A DNA stretch of 64,000 nt from Gammaproteobacteria bacterium. GTDB taxonomy: Bacteria > Pseudomonadota > Gammaproteobacteria > JAIEPX01. Made by a program: the position numbers and the translations under genes. This document shows, piece after piece, positions 1 through 8,530 of the stretch. The DNA lies in NCBI GenBank assembly GCA_019748175.1, contig JAIEPX010000008.1, forward strand, positions 186,001 to 250,000, given 5' to 3'. The first letter of the stretch is position 1. The number at the start of each line of letters is the position of its first letter. Below the pieces are notes generated by a model. The model ran no database searches. It saw only the letters and a list, made by a program, of their open reading frames with translations, and was not told where the DNA came from.

Positions 1-899
1 AAGGACGCGATTTTAGTCGATATTATGGTGCTACAATTATCACGCCCAATTTGAAAGAATTTGAAGCCGTTGTTGGACCTTCTCGAAGTGAAAATGCAAT
101 TACAGAAAATGCACTCGCACTGATAAAAGAGCATAAATTTGGTGCGATGCTCATCACGCGTGGTGAACACGGTATGAGTTTTATTCAACCGAATGAAGAA
201 CCCTTGCATGTGCAAGCGCGTGCACAAGAAGTTTACGATGTTACCGGTGCGGGCGATACCGTAATTTCTACATTAGCAGCGTCCATTGCAGCAGGTGCTT
301 CCTATTCAGATGCTGTTTATTTAGCGAATGCTGCAGCGGGAATTTCTGTAACTAAATTAGGTTCGGCTACAGTCACTGTTCCAGAATTACGACGAGTCTT
401 GCAGCGACAAGAAAATTCAGAATTAGGGGTGCTTACAGAATCAGAATTAATGGTGAGTGTGGCAGATGCCCGTGCACACAATGAAACCATCGTGATGACA
501 AACGGCTGTTTTGATATTTTACATGTTGGACACATCACTTATTTGCAACAGGCGAAAGCGTTAGGTACACGATTAATTGTTGCTGTGAACGATGATGCTT
601 CTGTCGCTGGTTTAAAGGGCCCAACACGCCCCATTAATTCATTAGAGAATCGAATGTCTATGCTCGCTGCATTACGTGTAGTCGATTGGGTTGTTCCTTT
701 TAGTGAAGACACCCCGGAAAGATTAATAACACGAGTTCTTCCAGATATTTTAGTAAAGGGTGGTGATTACGAAGTTGATAAAATTGCGGGCTCACGCGCA
801 GTGCTAGCAAATGGTGGCAGTGTGCGGATCTTATCATTTGTTGATGGGCATTCCACAACCGGAATGTTAAAGAAAATTGTTGATGGAGAAATAGCATGA
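1..899 (+). CDS. hldE: Bifunctional heptose-7-P kinase / heptose-1-P adenylyltransferase (5' end outside window)
   Basis: HldE makes ADP-heptose for the LPS inner core: the N-terminal PfkB/ribokinase-like domain phosphorylates heptose-7-P at C1 and the C-terminal domain adds AMP. The reading frame is already open at base 3, so only the last 298 residues are visible. The kinase half shows the anion-hole motif DVTGAGDT. The C-terminal half starts with [12 protein letters not shown], the HxGH nucleotidyltransferase signature. The stop overlaps the hldD start by 4 bp (ATGA), so the two are translationally coupled in the same ADP-heptose pathway. Identification is secure; only the N-terminus is missing. 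Confidence 0.96.
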   Translation, partial: GRDFSRYYGATIITPNLKEFEAVVGPSRSENAITENALALIKEHKFGAMLITRGEHGMSFIQPNEEPLHVQARAQEVYDVTGAGDTVISTLAASIAAGASYSDAVYLANAAAGISVTKLGSATVTVPELRRVLQRQENSELGVLTESELMVSVADARAHNETIVMTNGCFDILHVGHITYLQQAKALGTRLIVAVNDDASVAGLKGPTRPINSLENRMSMLAALRVVDWVVPFSEDTPERLITRVLPDILVKGGDYEVDKIAGSRAVLANGGSVRILSFVDGHSTTGMLKKIVDGEIA

Positions 900-1840
900 T
901 TATTGTAACCGGTGGTGCTGGATTTATCGGTAGTAATTTAGTACATGCACTGAATAAACGTCGAATTAACGATGTGCTCGTAGTGGATGATTTATCTGAC
1001 GGCCGAAAATTTTTTAATATCGTTGACTGCAACATTCGAGATTATCGGGATAAGGATGATTTTCTCAATGAAATTATCAGTGGAAAAATAAATGCTAAAG
1101 ATATTCAAGCAATTTTTCATCAAGGCGCATGTTCCAGTACTACTGAATGGGATGGTCGGATGATGATGCAGAATAATTATGAGTACACAAAAACATTACT
1201 GCATTATTCTTTGCAAAATCGAATTCCTTTTATCTATGCTTCCAGTGCAGCTGTTTATGGTTCAAACGAAAAATTTACTGAAGATCCTAGTAACGAATCA
1301 CCATTAAATGTTTACGGATATTCAAAATATCAGCTTGATCGTTACTTGCGCCGTGTATTACCCGCGGATCATTCTCAAGTCGTAGGTCTGCGATATTTTA
1401 ATGTTTATGGCCCACGTGAACAGCATAAAGGCAGCATGGCAAGTGTTGCATTTCATTTAAATAACCAAATAAAAGAAAAAGGAAATGTCAAATTATTTGC
1501 AGGAACAGATGGTTATGGAAATGGTGAGCAACGTCGAGATTTTGTGTTTATTGATGATGTAGTGGCTGTTAATTTGTGGTTTCTTGATAATCCAAAACAA
1601 TCAGGTATTTTTAATGTCGGCACAGGTCGAAGTCAGCCATTTAATGATGTAGCGAATGCGGTAATTGCTTGGCATAAGCGTGGTGAAATTGAATATATTC
1701 CTTTTCCAGATCATTTAAAGGGAAGTTATCAAAGTTTTACTGAAGCGGATATTTCCGCGTTGCGTAATGCAGGATATCAGCAAGAATTTCACGATGTTGC
1801 AAGTGGTGTAAAAAAATATCTCGATTGGCTAAATAAATAA
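896..1840 (+). CDS. hldD: ADP-L-glycero-D-manno-heptose 6-epimerase
   Basis: HldD inverts C6 of ADP-D-glycero-D-manno-heptose to give the L-form used by the LPS heptosyltransferases. The 314-aa protein is an extended-SDR enzyme: the N-terminal Rossmann motif is [10 protein letters not shown], the catalytic motif is YGYSKYQLD (YxxxK) after SSAAVYG, and [18 protein letters not shown] is typical of the family. Length matches the usual ~310 aa. It overlaps hldE by 4 bp and is followed by a long palindrome that can act as terminator. Confidence 0.97.
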   Translation: MIIVTGGAGFIGSNLVHALNKRRINDVLVVDDLSDGRKFFNIVDCNIRDYRDKDDFLNEIISGKINAKDIQAIFHQGACSSTTEWDGRMMMQNNYEYTKTLLHYSLQNRIPFIYASSAAVYGSNEKFTEDPSNESPLNVYGYSKYQLDRYLRRVLPADHSQVVGLRYFNVYGPREQHKGSMASVAFHLNNQIKEKGNVKLFAGTDGYGNGEQRRDFVFIDDVVAVNLWFLDNPKQSGIFNVGTGRSQPFNDVANAVIAWHKRGEIEYIPFPDHLKGSYQSFTEADISALRNAGYQQEFHDVASGVKKYLDWLNK

Positions 1841-1845
1841 AAGAG

Positions 1846-1921
1846 GAAGGTGTCAGATCTAAGATCAATACACTCTCAAAAATAGTTTTGAGAATGCATT
1901 GATCTTAGATCTGACACCTTC
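1846..1921. repeat. Long palindromic repeat, copy A
   Basis: Two arms of about 36 bases (1846-1881 and 1886-1921) pair almost perfectly, with two mismatches, around a 4-base loop. The outer arm reads GAAGGTGTCAGATCTAAG, the same core found at 37670, 44594, 44953 and 61476. It lies right after the hldD stop and could end transcription. It belongs to a dispersed REP/MITE-like family; no transposase is visible. Confidence 0.88.
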
Positions 1922-1925
1922 TTCA

Positions 1926-1948
1926 ATGTTAGACCTGACCCCTTTCCT
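1926..1948. repeat. Half-site of the palindromic repeat family, next to the icmX stop
   Basis: This unpaired arm contains TTAGACCTGACCCCTTTCC, a variant of the family arm. It directly abuts the stop codon of icmX on the opposite strand, so the element fills the gap between the convergent hldD and icmX genes. Confidence 0.7.
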
Positions 1949-3088
1949 TTATTCAGAGCCTGCTGACCCCGTTGGAAATGTGTATCCCGATCCAGATACT
2001 GCTTTAGAAACCGTACCTTGAGCACCCGATGCTGATGGTGAGGTAGATGTGCCACTACTTGGATTTACAATGTTTTGAATTTTCGAGTTAACGCCGTTTA
2101 ATTTATCGGCAAGAATTGATTTACTTAGCGCTGTACCACGTAACAACAGGATAGCTTCAGAAGCTAAAATACGTTGATTTTCCTTGCGCATTTCGTGTAG
2201 ATCACGTTGGATTTCAGCTAAGATAAAAAGTTGTTCACGAAGCAAAACGGTAGGTAATGCTGTTGCCATATCGGTATACCATTGTTTGCTGCTGGTTCTC
2301 CAAGTTGCGATTTGGTTAGAGAGCATTTCTGGGCTGTTGCCATTGCTGTCTGCTATACGTTGATTATAAAGATAATACAAGTTGCTAAGGCCGGCTGTTT
2401 GAACGCTCACAAGATGGCGACGATAAAGTTCAAAATCTATCCACTCTTGTGATCCTTGTAAAGTAGTCGCTTGATCGGGAGTTAAAGTATGATTTTGTAC
2501 GAGTTGATTTATCGAAAACATTGCAGGTTGTCGGGCGACGTCACCGGCATATTTTATGTAATTGCTTGCATAGTTGCTAATGTCTGTCGGGTTTCCTGGA
2601 TTACAAGCCATGTTTTGAGCGGAAAAGCTTGAATGTCCCAGAAGAGTTTCAAAATTAAACATCGCATTTCCGCAGTTTTGAACGACTGAGGGATTTCTCA
2701 CATTCGTTGGTGGCAAGACGTCTCCTGCATAGTCACTTGCCATCGCTCCTGTCATTCCAGGATTTATTGCAGGTCCAATGATATCGTTAATGATTTTTTC
2801 TGATATCGGTGAAGTAGCGTAGAATTGAGTGGCAATCAACGTATTTTGGTAAGGGTTTATTTCAATAATTTGATCCATATTAGGTTGTTTGCCTTCAAGA
2901 TCGGCTTTTAATATCGTCATAACATAGGCAGCAAAAGTATTAATTGCACCTACTATACCATTTCCTGCGCTCGTTACACTTTGTGCGATATATTGCGCAT
3001 CAGCACTCTGAGCAGAAGCTGTTATTGAAAATAAAGCAAGCCCCGCTGTGAGTGATACCGAAAGAGACAGTGACTTAAAAGATTTCAT
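1949..3088 (-). CDS. icmX: Dot/Icm secretion protein IcmX
   Basis: IcmX is an exported periplasmic protein required for Dot/Icm function. The 379-aa product has a signal peptide ending near ASAQS (residues 1-27), a mainly hydrophilic body and a Ser/Gly-rich C-terminus. It is called from position (last gene of an icmW-x-icmX run divergent from icmV-dotA, as in Legionella and Coxiella), length and export signal. The start has a GAGG Shine-Dalgarno about 7 bases upstream. Primary sequence is weakly conserved in this family, so the name rests mostly on synteny. Confidence 0.82.
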   Translation of the reverse strand: MKSFKSLSLSVSLTAGLALFSITASAQSADAQYIAQSVTSAGNGIVGAINTFAAYVMTILKADLEGKQPNMDQIIEINPYQNTLIATQFYATSPISEKIINDIIGPAINPGMTGAMASDYAGDVLPPTNVRNPSVVQNCGNAMFNFETLLGHSSFSAQNMACNPGNPTDISNYASNYIKYAGDVARQPAMFSINQLVQNHTLTPDQATTLQGSQEWIDFELYRRHLVSVQTAGLSNLYYLYNQRIADSNGNSPEMLSNQIATWRTSSKQWYTDMATALPTVLLREQLFILAEIQRDLHEMRKENQRILASEAILLLRGTALSKSILADKLNGVNSKIQNIVNPSSGTSTSPSASGAQGTVSKAVSGSGYTFPTGSAGSE

Positions 3089-3110
3089 TGCAATACCTCA
3101 TACGTGTAAG

Positions 3111-3581
3111 TTAATACCATTGAATAGTCGGTGAAGGTTTTTTTCCATATCCAGATTGCGGTTGCTGCGTAGCTTTTTCAGGCTGTGATTGGCTGCTTGA
3201 TACACTTGTTGAGCTAGAATCTTCTGTTTTGGTATTATTTGTAGTGCCTGAATTATCTGGAGAGGAAGAACTTGTATTACTTGCACTTCCAGTCGATGAG
3301 CTACTCCCTTCAGAAGGTTTTTGTTGCGTACTGGCCTGTTTCTTTTTTAATTCGTCTTGTTCTTTTTGAAGATCAGATTTTGCTTGTTTGTATTTTTCAT
3401 CAAGGTCTTTATTTCTAGCATCAATTGCAGCTTGCAATTGTTGCATATCACAAAGGGTGGTCTTATTCGGTTTGTCCGAATTTGAATCTAAGCACGCTTT
3501 TAGCGCGCTATCATCAGCATTGCTCGAAAGACTCAAAATGAGTCCTGCCGCTAAAGTTGTTGTAAAAAGTATGTTACGCAT
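3111..3581 (-). CDS. Exported serine-rich protein between icmW and icmX
   Basis: I do not recognise this 156-aa protein. It has a signal peptide (residues 1 to about 22), two cysteines in the first third, a charged Lys/Asp/Glu/Gln helix (about 45-85, likely coiled coil) and a Ser/Thr/Gln/Pro-rich tail. The ATG at 3581 is preferred over a GTG at 3590 because it is spaced better from GGAGAG and follows the icmW stop by one base, which implies tight co-transcription with icmW and icmX. Known Dot/Icm loci have no gene here that I can name. It may be a lineage-specific periplasmic component; that is inference. Confidence 0.8.
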   Translation of the reverse strand: MRNILFTTTLAAGLILSLSSNADDSALKACLDSNSDKPNKTTLCDMQQLQAAIDARNKDLDEKYKQAKSDLQKEQDELKKKQASTQQKPSEGSSSSTGSASNTSSSSPDNSGTTNNTKTEDSSSTSVSSSQSQPEKATQQPQSGYGKKPSPTIQWY

Positions 3582-3582
3582 T

Positions 3583-4026
3583 TTATTCACTCTCCATTGC
3601 TTTGACTATTAATGCCAATCTTTCAGGGGCGAAAACACGCCCAAGTAATCTTAATCGTTCGAAAACAATATTTCGCCTCAAGAAAAGACCAGGGACGTCG
3701 TCACTCGAGGTAGAATGTTCTTCTGCATACATGAGAAGTTTTGATGCCGCACCCGGGAAGGCTGTGTCTAGAGTTTGCAATAAACGTAATCCGCGTCCCG
3801 CTTTTATGTACGTTGCCACTTTGATGAATTCTTGTTCGTTTTGTAAATCGATATTGCCAATATCTTCTAGCGCATCGCCTAACCGTCGCATAGATTCTTC
3901 CAAGCTAGGGTCATTATCGAGAGACCATTCTTCAACACTTTCCATAAAGCTAACCACTCGATAAATCATAGGATCTCGATATTCATGCCAAAAGGCATGG
4001 CAAGCTTCGTTACTAAGATCTGGCAT
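3583..4026 (-). CDS. icmW: Dot/Icm type IV secretion adaptor IcmW
   Basis: IcmW is a small acidic cytosolic adaptor that pairs with IcmS on the DotL coupling complex and recruits many effectors. The 147-aa product matches the family in length (~150) and in diagnostic stretches: DPMIYRVVSFMESVEEW near the start, AGRGLRLLQTLDT in the middle and RRNIVFERLRLLGRVF near the end. A strong AAGGAGGGAG Shine-Dalgarno lies just upstream of the ATG. It is the first gene of the reverse-strand icmW-x-icmX operon, divergent from icmV. Confidence 0.95.
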   Translation of the reverse strand: MPDLSNEACHAFWHEYRDPMIYRVVSFMESVEEWSLDNDPSLEESMRRLGDALEDIGNIDLQNEQEFIKVATYIKAGRGLRLLQTLDTAFPGAASKLLMYAEEHSTSSDDVPGLFLRRNIVFERLRLLGRVFAPERLALIVKAMESE

Positions 4027-4060
4027 ACTCCCTCCTTGATATCGCTAGGCTTATACTTAT

Positions 4061-4069
4061 AGTATAGCA
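4061..4069 (-). promoter_or_regulatory. Extended -10 promoter element for icmW
   Basis: Reading the reverse strand, TGCTATACT sits about 35 bases before the icmW start and fits an extended -10 (TGnTATAAT-like). No convincing -35 is seen at 17-18 bases. The same nonamer occurs upstream of icmG (30373-30381). Confidence 0.5.
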
Positions 4070-4122
4070 AATAATCATAGAAATGATAGTTTGACCCATT
4101 AGACCCTTATATGCATATATTT

Positions 4123-4151
4123 TTGAAGTAAACAAATAATTGTGGTATATC
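4123..4151 (+). promoter_or_regulatory. Promoter of icmV-dotA copy 1
   Basis: A -35 TTGAAG (4123-4128), a 17-base spacer and a -10 TATATC (4146-4151) preceded by TGG form an extended -10 promoter about 85 bases before icmV. The same arrangement precedes the second copy at 7020-7048, so the duplication carried its promoter. Confidence 0.65.
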
Positions 4152-4199
4152 TGCTGCGACATGCGAAGGGGTTAACCTGGATATTGCAGGTTCCTACCT

Positions 4200-5652
4200 C
4201 ATAAATGGATTTCAAATGTTAAAGAGGGATGATTCATGGCAAAACGCCAAAGGAAAGGATTTTTCCGTTCAATGGTGGATTTCCCCACCTGGATGAATGT
4301 TAAAGGACTACGCGATTCTGGCGATACCATTGCCAAGACGTTTAAAAGTTTACAAGAAGTGAAGATTTCAGATCGTCGAGAGACTTTCGAAGAAGCCATG
4401 TCTCGGCAGAGTCTGACTGAAAAAGATATTCAAACAAGAATGCACCAATGTTATATTTCCGGTTGGATTTATTTCTCATGCGCTTCATTATTATTTTTCT
4501 ACGGTTTTTATTTACTTATTTTTTCAACCTTTTCGGGGTTTCTCATTGCTTGGTTGTTGTCTGTGCTTGCAGGTGTTTATGCGTATCGAGAAGGCTTCTG
4601 GTATTTGCAAATGAAAAAGAAAAAATTAGGTTGTACCTTTTCTGAGTTTGTCAATTTTATTACCGGGAGGAAATAAGAATGCGATCATCGATTAAATACC
4701 TAATAATAAGCTGTCTTTCATTACTCCCTTCATTGCTGTATGCGCAAGGTGCAGCCGATACGATTTCTTCCAATACGGCAGCTATTTTTTATTTACCACC
4801 AGGAGATCCATCGCTTAATTTCTTAGGACAATTATTTGGTAATGTGGGCTCTGTGCTGTCGGGTAGCAGTGGCATGATTTTAGGTATTTTGTTTAAGTAT
4901 TTTAATTTAGGGATCCTGGTTATTGCGGGTGTGTTTTTAATTTGGACTACGGCAAAAGTGGTGATTCATTCTTCTCATGAAGGAACCTTTATGGGGAGAG
5001 AAGTGAATACGGGTTTTCACATTATTCGAACGGTGCTGGGTATAGGATTGTTGTCACCCACTGTCGGTGGTTATTCGATCATTCAAATTATTGTGATGTG
5101 GGCTGTACTGCAGGGTGCTGGTTTTGCGAACACCGTGTGGAATCAGGCCTTAGACTATTTTGAACGTGGAGGCCAAATATTTGTGCCGCCATCAACCAAT
5201 TTAGCGCCATTAATTACCATGACAGGTACTGTTTTAGAATCACAAGTGTGTATGTATTATCACGAGAAAATGGAAAAAGAATTACAAAAAGAAGCGCGAC
5301 AAAAAATCGCGAGTGGTGATACCAGTCCTATCTATCAAGCGCGTGTACTGAACTTCCCTTCTTATCAACCGTATGTGGATCCCAATAATCCGAGAATACT
5401 GTTTCCAGCCAATCGTGGCAATGGTCAAACCGATAATGGGTGTGGTGAGTTTTCTTATGGACAGCCAACAGCGACGAATAATCCCGTTGTTCTGAATGCA
5501 TTGGTTGCGGTGATGCAACAATTATCCGGCGCTGCTCGTCGAATTGCCGACCCCTATCCGAGCGATTTAACGTCTAACCCCAGTCCGTTACAGGACTTAG
5601 TGCAGACTCAGCTGGTGAATGCGGCTCAGAATTGGGTCAATTATCTTTTACC
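4200..5652. repeat. Duplicated block, copy 1 (icmV and the first 324 codons of dotA)
   Basis: By eye this 1453-base block looks identical to 7078-8530 (offset 2878). It covers the leader, all of icmV and the first ~324 codons of dotA. Identity starts just before the icmV Shine-Dalgarno and ends abruptly at 5653, after which the copies differ at many positions. Confidence 0.88.
4236..4676 (+). CDS. icmV: Dot/Icm protein IcmV, copy 1
   Basis: IcmV is a small inner-membrane protein encoded just before DotA and needed for Dot/Icm function. The 146-aa product has a basic N-terminus, two adjacent membrane segments (about residues 72-90 and 93-112) and the family's C-terminal motif FWYLQMKKKKLGCTFSEF. 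The ATG follows AGAGGGATGATTC. It ends 2 bases before dotA, so the pair is translationally coupled. The protein is identical to the second copy at 7114. Confidence 0.93.
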   Translation: MAKRQRKGFFRSMVDFPTWMNVKGLRDSGDTIAKTFKSLQEVKISDRRETFEEAMSRQSLTEKDIQTRMHQCYISGWIYFSCASLLFFYGFYLLIFSTFSGFLIAWLLSVLAGVYAYREGFWYLQMKKKKLGCTFSEFVNFITGRK

Positions 5653-6997
5653 AATTCGATCAGCAGCGAACAGTCCGACCACGATGGATGCTTTCTGGGC
5701 TACAGCCAGAAAAGATGGTTGGATGTATGCAGGTAGTTACTACTATCAATTATCAGGCATTCAGCGCACGATCAACGATGCCGGTACCATCAAATTTCAG
5801 TTGGTTTCACCAGATGCCTATTGTGTTCCCGCTATTGGTAACTATATTAATTTTCCTACCGGGGGTACTTTAACTTTAAAGTCCAAATGCATTAAAGATT
5901 GGAACACTTACTATGTGAATTCTGTTGAGTCCCCAAATTTTGATAACGTTTTAAGTAGAGCAGTGCCTTATGTCACGGGAGCTATTGCGTTGGCGAATGA
6001 GGTTCAAGCAGCTAATGCCAATGTCGTCATTCCGAATTCATTTCATATGGGTGATATGGAAGAGCTTGCTGGGCCAATGGGTATGTTGAGTGGCTTAGTA
6101 TTATCGTCGATACAAACAATGGTTTCTAATGGTGATCCCATTATGAAATTACAAAAGATGGGACAAGCCTGGGTCGAACAAGCGGTTGCTGCCTGGATAG
6201 GCCTTGCGATGCTGATGTTTTTCGTTTCATTACTCGCATCATTGTTCTCCTCAATCAGCTCAGCAGGGTTTGCGTTCCAGGGCATGATGCAAATATTTGT
6301 GACATTGTTTATGGCCTTGTTATTCATACTCATGGTTCAAGGGGTCTTGGTTTCAATTTATGTCCCGTTAATACCTTTCATTATTTATACGTTCACTGTG
6401 ATTGGTTGGTTTATAGCCGTTATCGAAGCGATGGTTGCTGCGCCGCTGGTCGCGTTGGGCGTTACCCATCCTGAAGGTCAAGGCATGTTAGGTAAAGGCG
6501 AACAAGCGATAATGTTATTATTGGGTGTGTTTTTAAGGCCCGTACTAATGGTGATGGGATTATTGGCGGGTATGTTGTTGTCAGTGATTGCATTAACCAT
6601 ATTTAATAAACCTTTCGTTACAGTTCTCTTTACAGCAGTAGGAGCGGGAGGGCTCGGTGGGTTTGGAGCGTACTACGGTATCCTTTCACTTTATTCTGTT
6701 TTGGTAACGCAAATCGTCTCGCAATCCTACAGTTTAATTTTTAATGTACCTGATCGTGTGTTGCGATGGTTGGGTCAACAAGTCGAAGTCAGCCAAGCTT
6801 CACAAGCTTTGCAAGCTGCTGAAACTCAAACTAAGAGTGCTGCTGAAAGCACAACTAAAGGTATGACAATGCCTACTGGTGGCGGTGGCGGCAGTGGTGG
6901 CGGCGACGACAAGAAAGAGGATGGCAGCTCGGGTGGGCAAAGTACAGGCAGCAACAGCAGTTCGAGTAGCAGCAAAGGTGGCGGTGGTAAAAAATAA
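4679..6997 (+). CDS. dotA: Dot/Icm polytopic membrane protein DotA, copy 1
   Basis: DotA is a large polytopic inner-membrane protein of the Dot/Icm channel. The 772-aa product has a signal peptide (1-22, ending LLYAQ), membrane spans around residues 65-85 and 115-150, a long periplasmic domain (about 150-490) and a cluster of spans (about 500-690), then a Gly/Ser-rich cytosolic tail with GGGGG and poly-Ser runs. Legionella DotA is longer (~1050 aa); the periplasmic loop is shorter here. Residues 1 to ~325 are identical to copy 2. The loop at ~326-430 and the tail differ most, so the copies may not be fully interchangeable. Confidence 0.93.
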   Translation: MRSSIKYLIISCLSLLPSLLYAQGAADTISSNTAAIFYLPPGDPSLNFLGQLFGNVGSVLSGSSGMILGILFKYFNLGILVIAGVFLIWTTAKVVIHSSHEGTFMGREVNTGFHIIRTVLGIGLLSPTVGGYSIIQIIVMWAVLQGAGFANTVWNQALDYFERGGQIFVPPSTNLAPLITMTGTVLESQVCMYYHEKMEKELQKEARQKIASGDTSPIYQARVLNFPSYQPYVDPNNPRILFPANRGNGQTDNGCGEFSYGQPTATNNPVVLNALVAVMQQLSGAARRIADPYPSDLTSNPSPLQDLVQTQLVNAAQNWVNYLLPIRSAANSPTTMDAFWATARKDGWMYAGSYYYQLSGIQRTINDAGTIKFQLVSPDAYCVPAIGNYINFPTGGTLTLKSKCIKDWNTYYVNSVESPNFDNVLSRAVPYVTGAIALANEVQAANANVVIPNSFHMGDMEELAGPMGMLSGLVLSSIQTMVSNGDPIMKLQKMGQAWVEQAVAAWIGLAMLMFFVSLLASLFSSISSAGFAFQGMMQIFVTLFMALLFILMVQGVLVSIYVPLIPFIIYTFTVIGWFIAVIEAMVAAPLVALGVTHPEGQGMLGKGEQAIMLLLGVFLRPVLMVMGLLAGMLLSVIALTIFNKPFVTVLFTAVGAGGLGGFGAYYGILSLYSVLVTQIVSQSYSLIFNVPDRVLRWLGQQVEVSQASQALQAAETQTKSAAESTTKGMTMPTGGGGGSGGGDDKKEDGSSGGQSTGSNSSSSSSKGGGGKK

Positions 6998-7019
6998 GGG
7001 TGAAGAACTACAAATTTTT

Positions 7020-7048
7020 TTGATGTAAATGAATAATTGTGGTATACC
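7020..7048 (+). promoter_or_regulatory. Promoter of icmV-dotA copy 2
   Basis: TTGATG (7020-7025), a 17-base spacer and TATACC (7043-7048) preceded by TGTGG reproduce the promoter of copy 1. It lies only 23 bases after the first dotA stop, so the second pair can be expressed by itself as well as by read-through. Confidence 0.62.
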
Positions 7049-7077
7049 TCCAGCGGCATGCGAAGGGGTTCGTACCC

Positions 7078-8530
7078 CATAAATGGATTTCAAATGTTAA
7101 AGAGGGATGATTCATGGCAAAACGCCAAAGGAAAGGATTTTTCCGTTCAATGGTGGATTTCCCCACCTGGATGAATGTTAAAGGACTACGCGATTCTGGC
7201 GATACCATTGCCAAGACGTTTAAAAGTTTACAAGAAGTGAAGATTTCAGATCGTCGAGAGACTTTCGAAGAAGCCATGTCTCGGCAGAGTCTGACTGAAA
7301 AAGATATTCAAACAAGAATGCACCAATGTTATATTTCCGGTTGGATTTATTTCTCATGCGCTTCATTATTATTTTTCTACGGTTTTTATTTACTTATTTT
7401 TTCAACCTTTTCGGGGTTTCTCATTGCTTGGTTGTTGTCTGTGCTTGCAGGTGTTTATGCGTATCGAGAAGGCTTCTGGTATTTGCAAATGAAAAAGAAA
7501 AAATTAGGTTGTACCTTTTCTGAGTTTGTCAATTTTATTACCGGGAGGAAATAAGAATGCGATCATCGATTAAATACCTAATAATAAGCTGTCTTTCATT
7601 ACTCCCTTCATTGCTGTATGCGCAAGGTGCAGCCGATACGATTTCTTCCAATACGGCAGCTATTTTTTATTTACCACCAGGAGATCCATCGCTTAATTTC
7701 TTAGGACAATTATTTGGTAATGTGGGCTCTGTGCTGTCGGGTAGCAGTGGCATGATTTTAGGTATTTTGTTTAAGTATTTTAATTTAGGGATCCTGGTTA
7801 TTGCGGGTGTGTTTTTAATTTGGACTACGGCAAAAGTGGTGATTCATTCTTCTCATGAAGGAACCTTTATGGGGAGAGAAGTGAATACGGGTTTTCACAT
7901 TATTCGAACGGTGCTGGGTATAGGATTGTTGTCACCCACTGTCGGTGGTTATTCGATCATTCAAATTATTGTGATGTGGGCTGTACTGCAGGGTGCTGGT
8001 TTTGCGAACACCGTGTGGAATCAGGCCTTAGACTATTTTGAACGTGGAGGCCAAATATTTGTGCCGCCATCAACCAATTTAGCGCCATTAATTACCATGA
8101 CAGGTACTGTTTTAGAATCACAAGTGTGTATGTATTATCACGAGAAAATGGAAAAAGAATTACAAAAAGAAGCGCGACAAAAAATCGCGAGTGGTGATAC
8201 CAGTCCTATCTATCAAGCGCGTGTACTGAACTTCCCTTCTTATCAACCGTATGTGGATCCCAATAATCCGAGAATACTGTTTCCAGCCAATCGTGGCAAT
8301 GGTCAAACCGATAATGGGTGTGGTGAGTTTTCTTATGGACAGCCAACAGCGACGAATAATCCCGTTGTTCTGAATGCATTGGTTGCGGTGATGCAACAAT
8401 TATCCGGCGCTGCTCGTCGAATTGCCGACCCCTATCCGAGCGATTTAACGTCTAACCCCAGTCCGTTACAGGACTTAGTGCAGACTCAGCTGGTGAATGC
8501 GGCTCAGAATTGGGTCAATTATCTTTTACC
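7078..8530. repeat. Duplicated block, copy 2 (icmV and the first 324 codons of dotA)
   Basis: This is the partner of 4200-5652 at a constant offset of 2878 bases with no differences noticed by eye. Sequence upstream (promoter region) is similar but diverged, with an indel. Sequence downstream is a mosaic of near-identical and divergent stretches. Confidence 0.88.
7114..7554 (+). CDS. icmV: Dot/Icm protein IcmV, copy 2
   Basis: This 146-aa protein is identical to the product of 4236-4676, including both membrane segments and the C-terminal FWYLQMKKKKLGCT motif. Its Shine-Dalgarno region is also identical. It is coupled to the second dotA by a 2-base gap. Identity at the DNA level, with diverged flanks, points to recent duplication or gene conversion and not to an old paralogue. 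Confidence 0.93.
   Translation: MAKRQRKGFFRSMVDFPTWMNVKGLRDSGDTIAKTFKSLQEVKISDRRETFEEAMSRQSLTEKDIQTRMHQCYISGWIYFSCASLLFFYGFYLLIFSTFSGFLIAWLLSVLAGVYAYREGFWYLQMKKKKLGCTFSEFVNFITGRK

Noticed and set aside
6800-7277. Reverse-strand open frames across the end of dotA copy 1 and the second icmV
   Set aside because: They are shadows of Gly-rich and coding sequence on the forward strand (Pro-rich translations), with no start signals of their own.
4200-8530. Assembly duplication artefact for icmV-dotA
   Set aside because: Upstream regions and the dotA 3' halves differ clearly between copies, so two real copies exist; only the identical block could still hide a local error.
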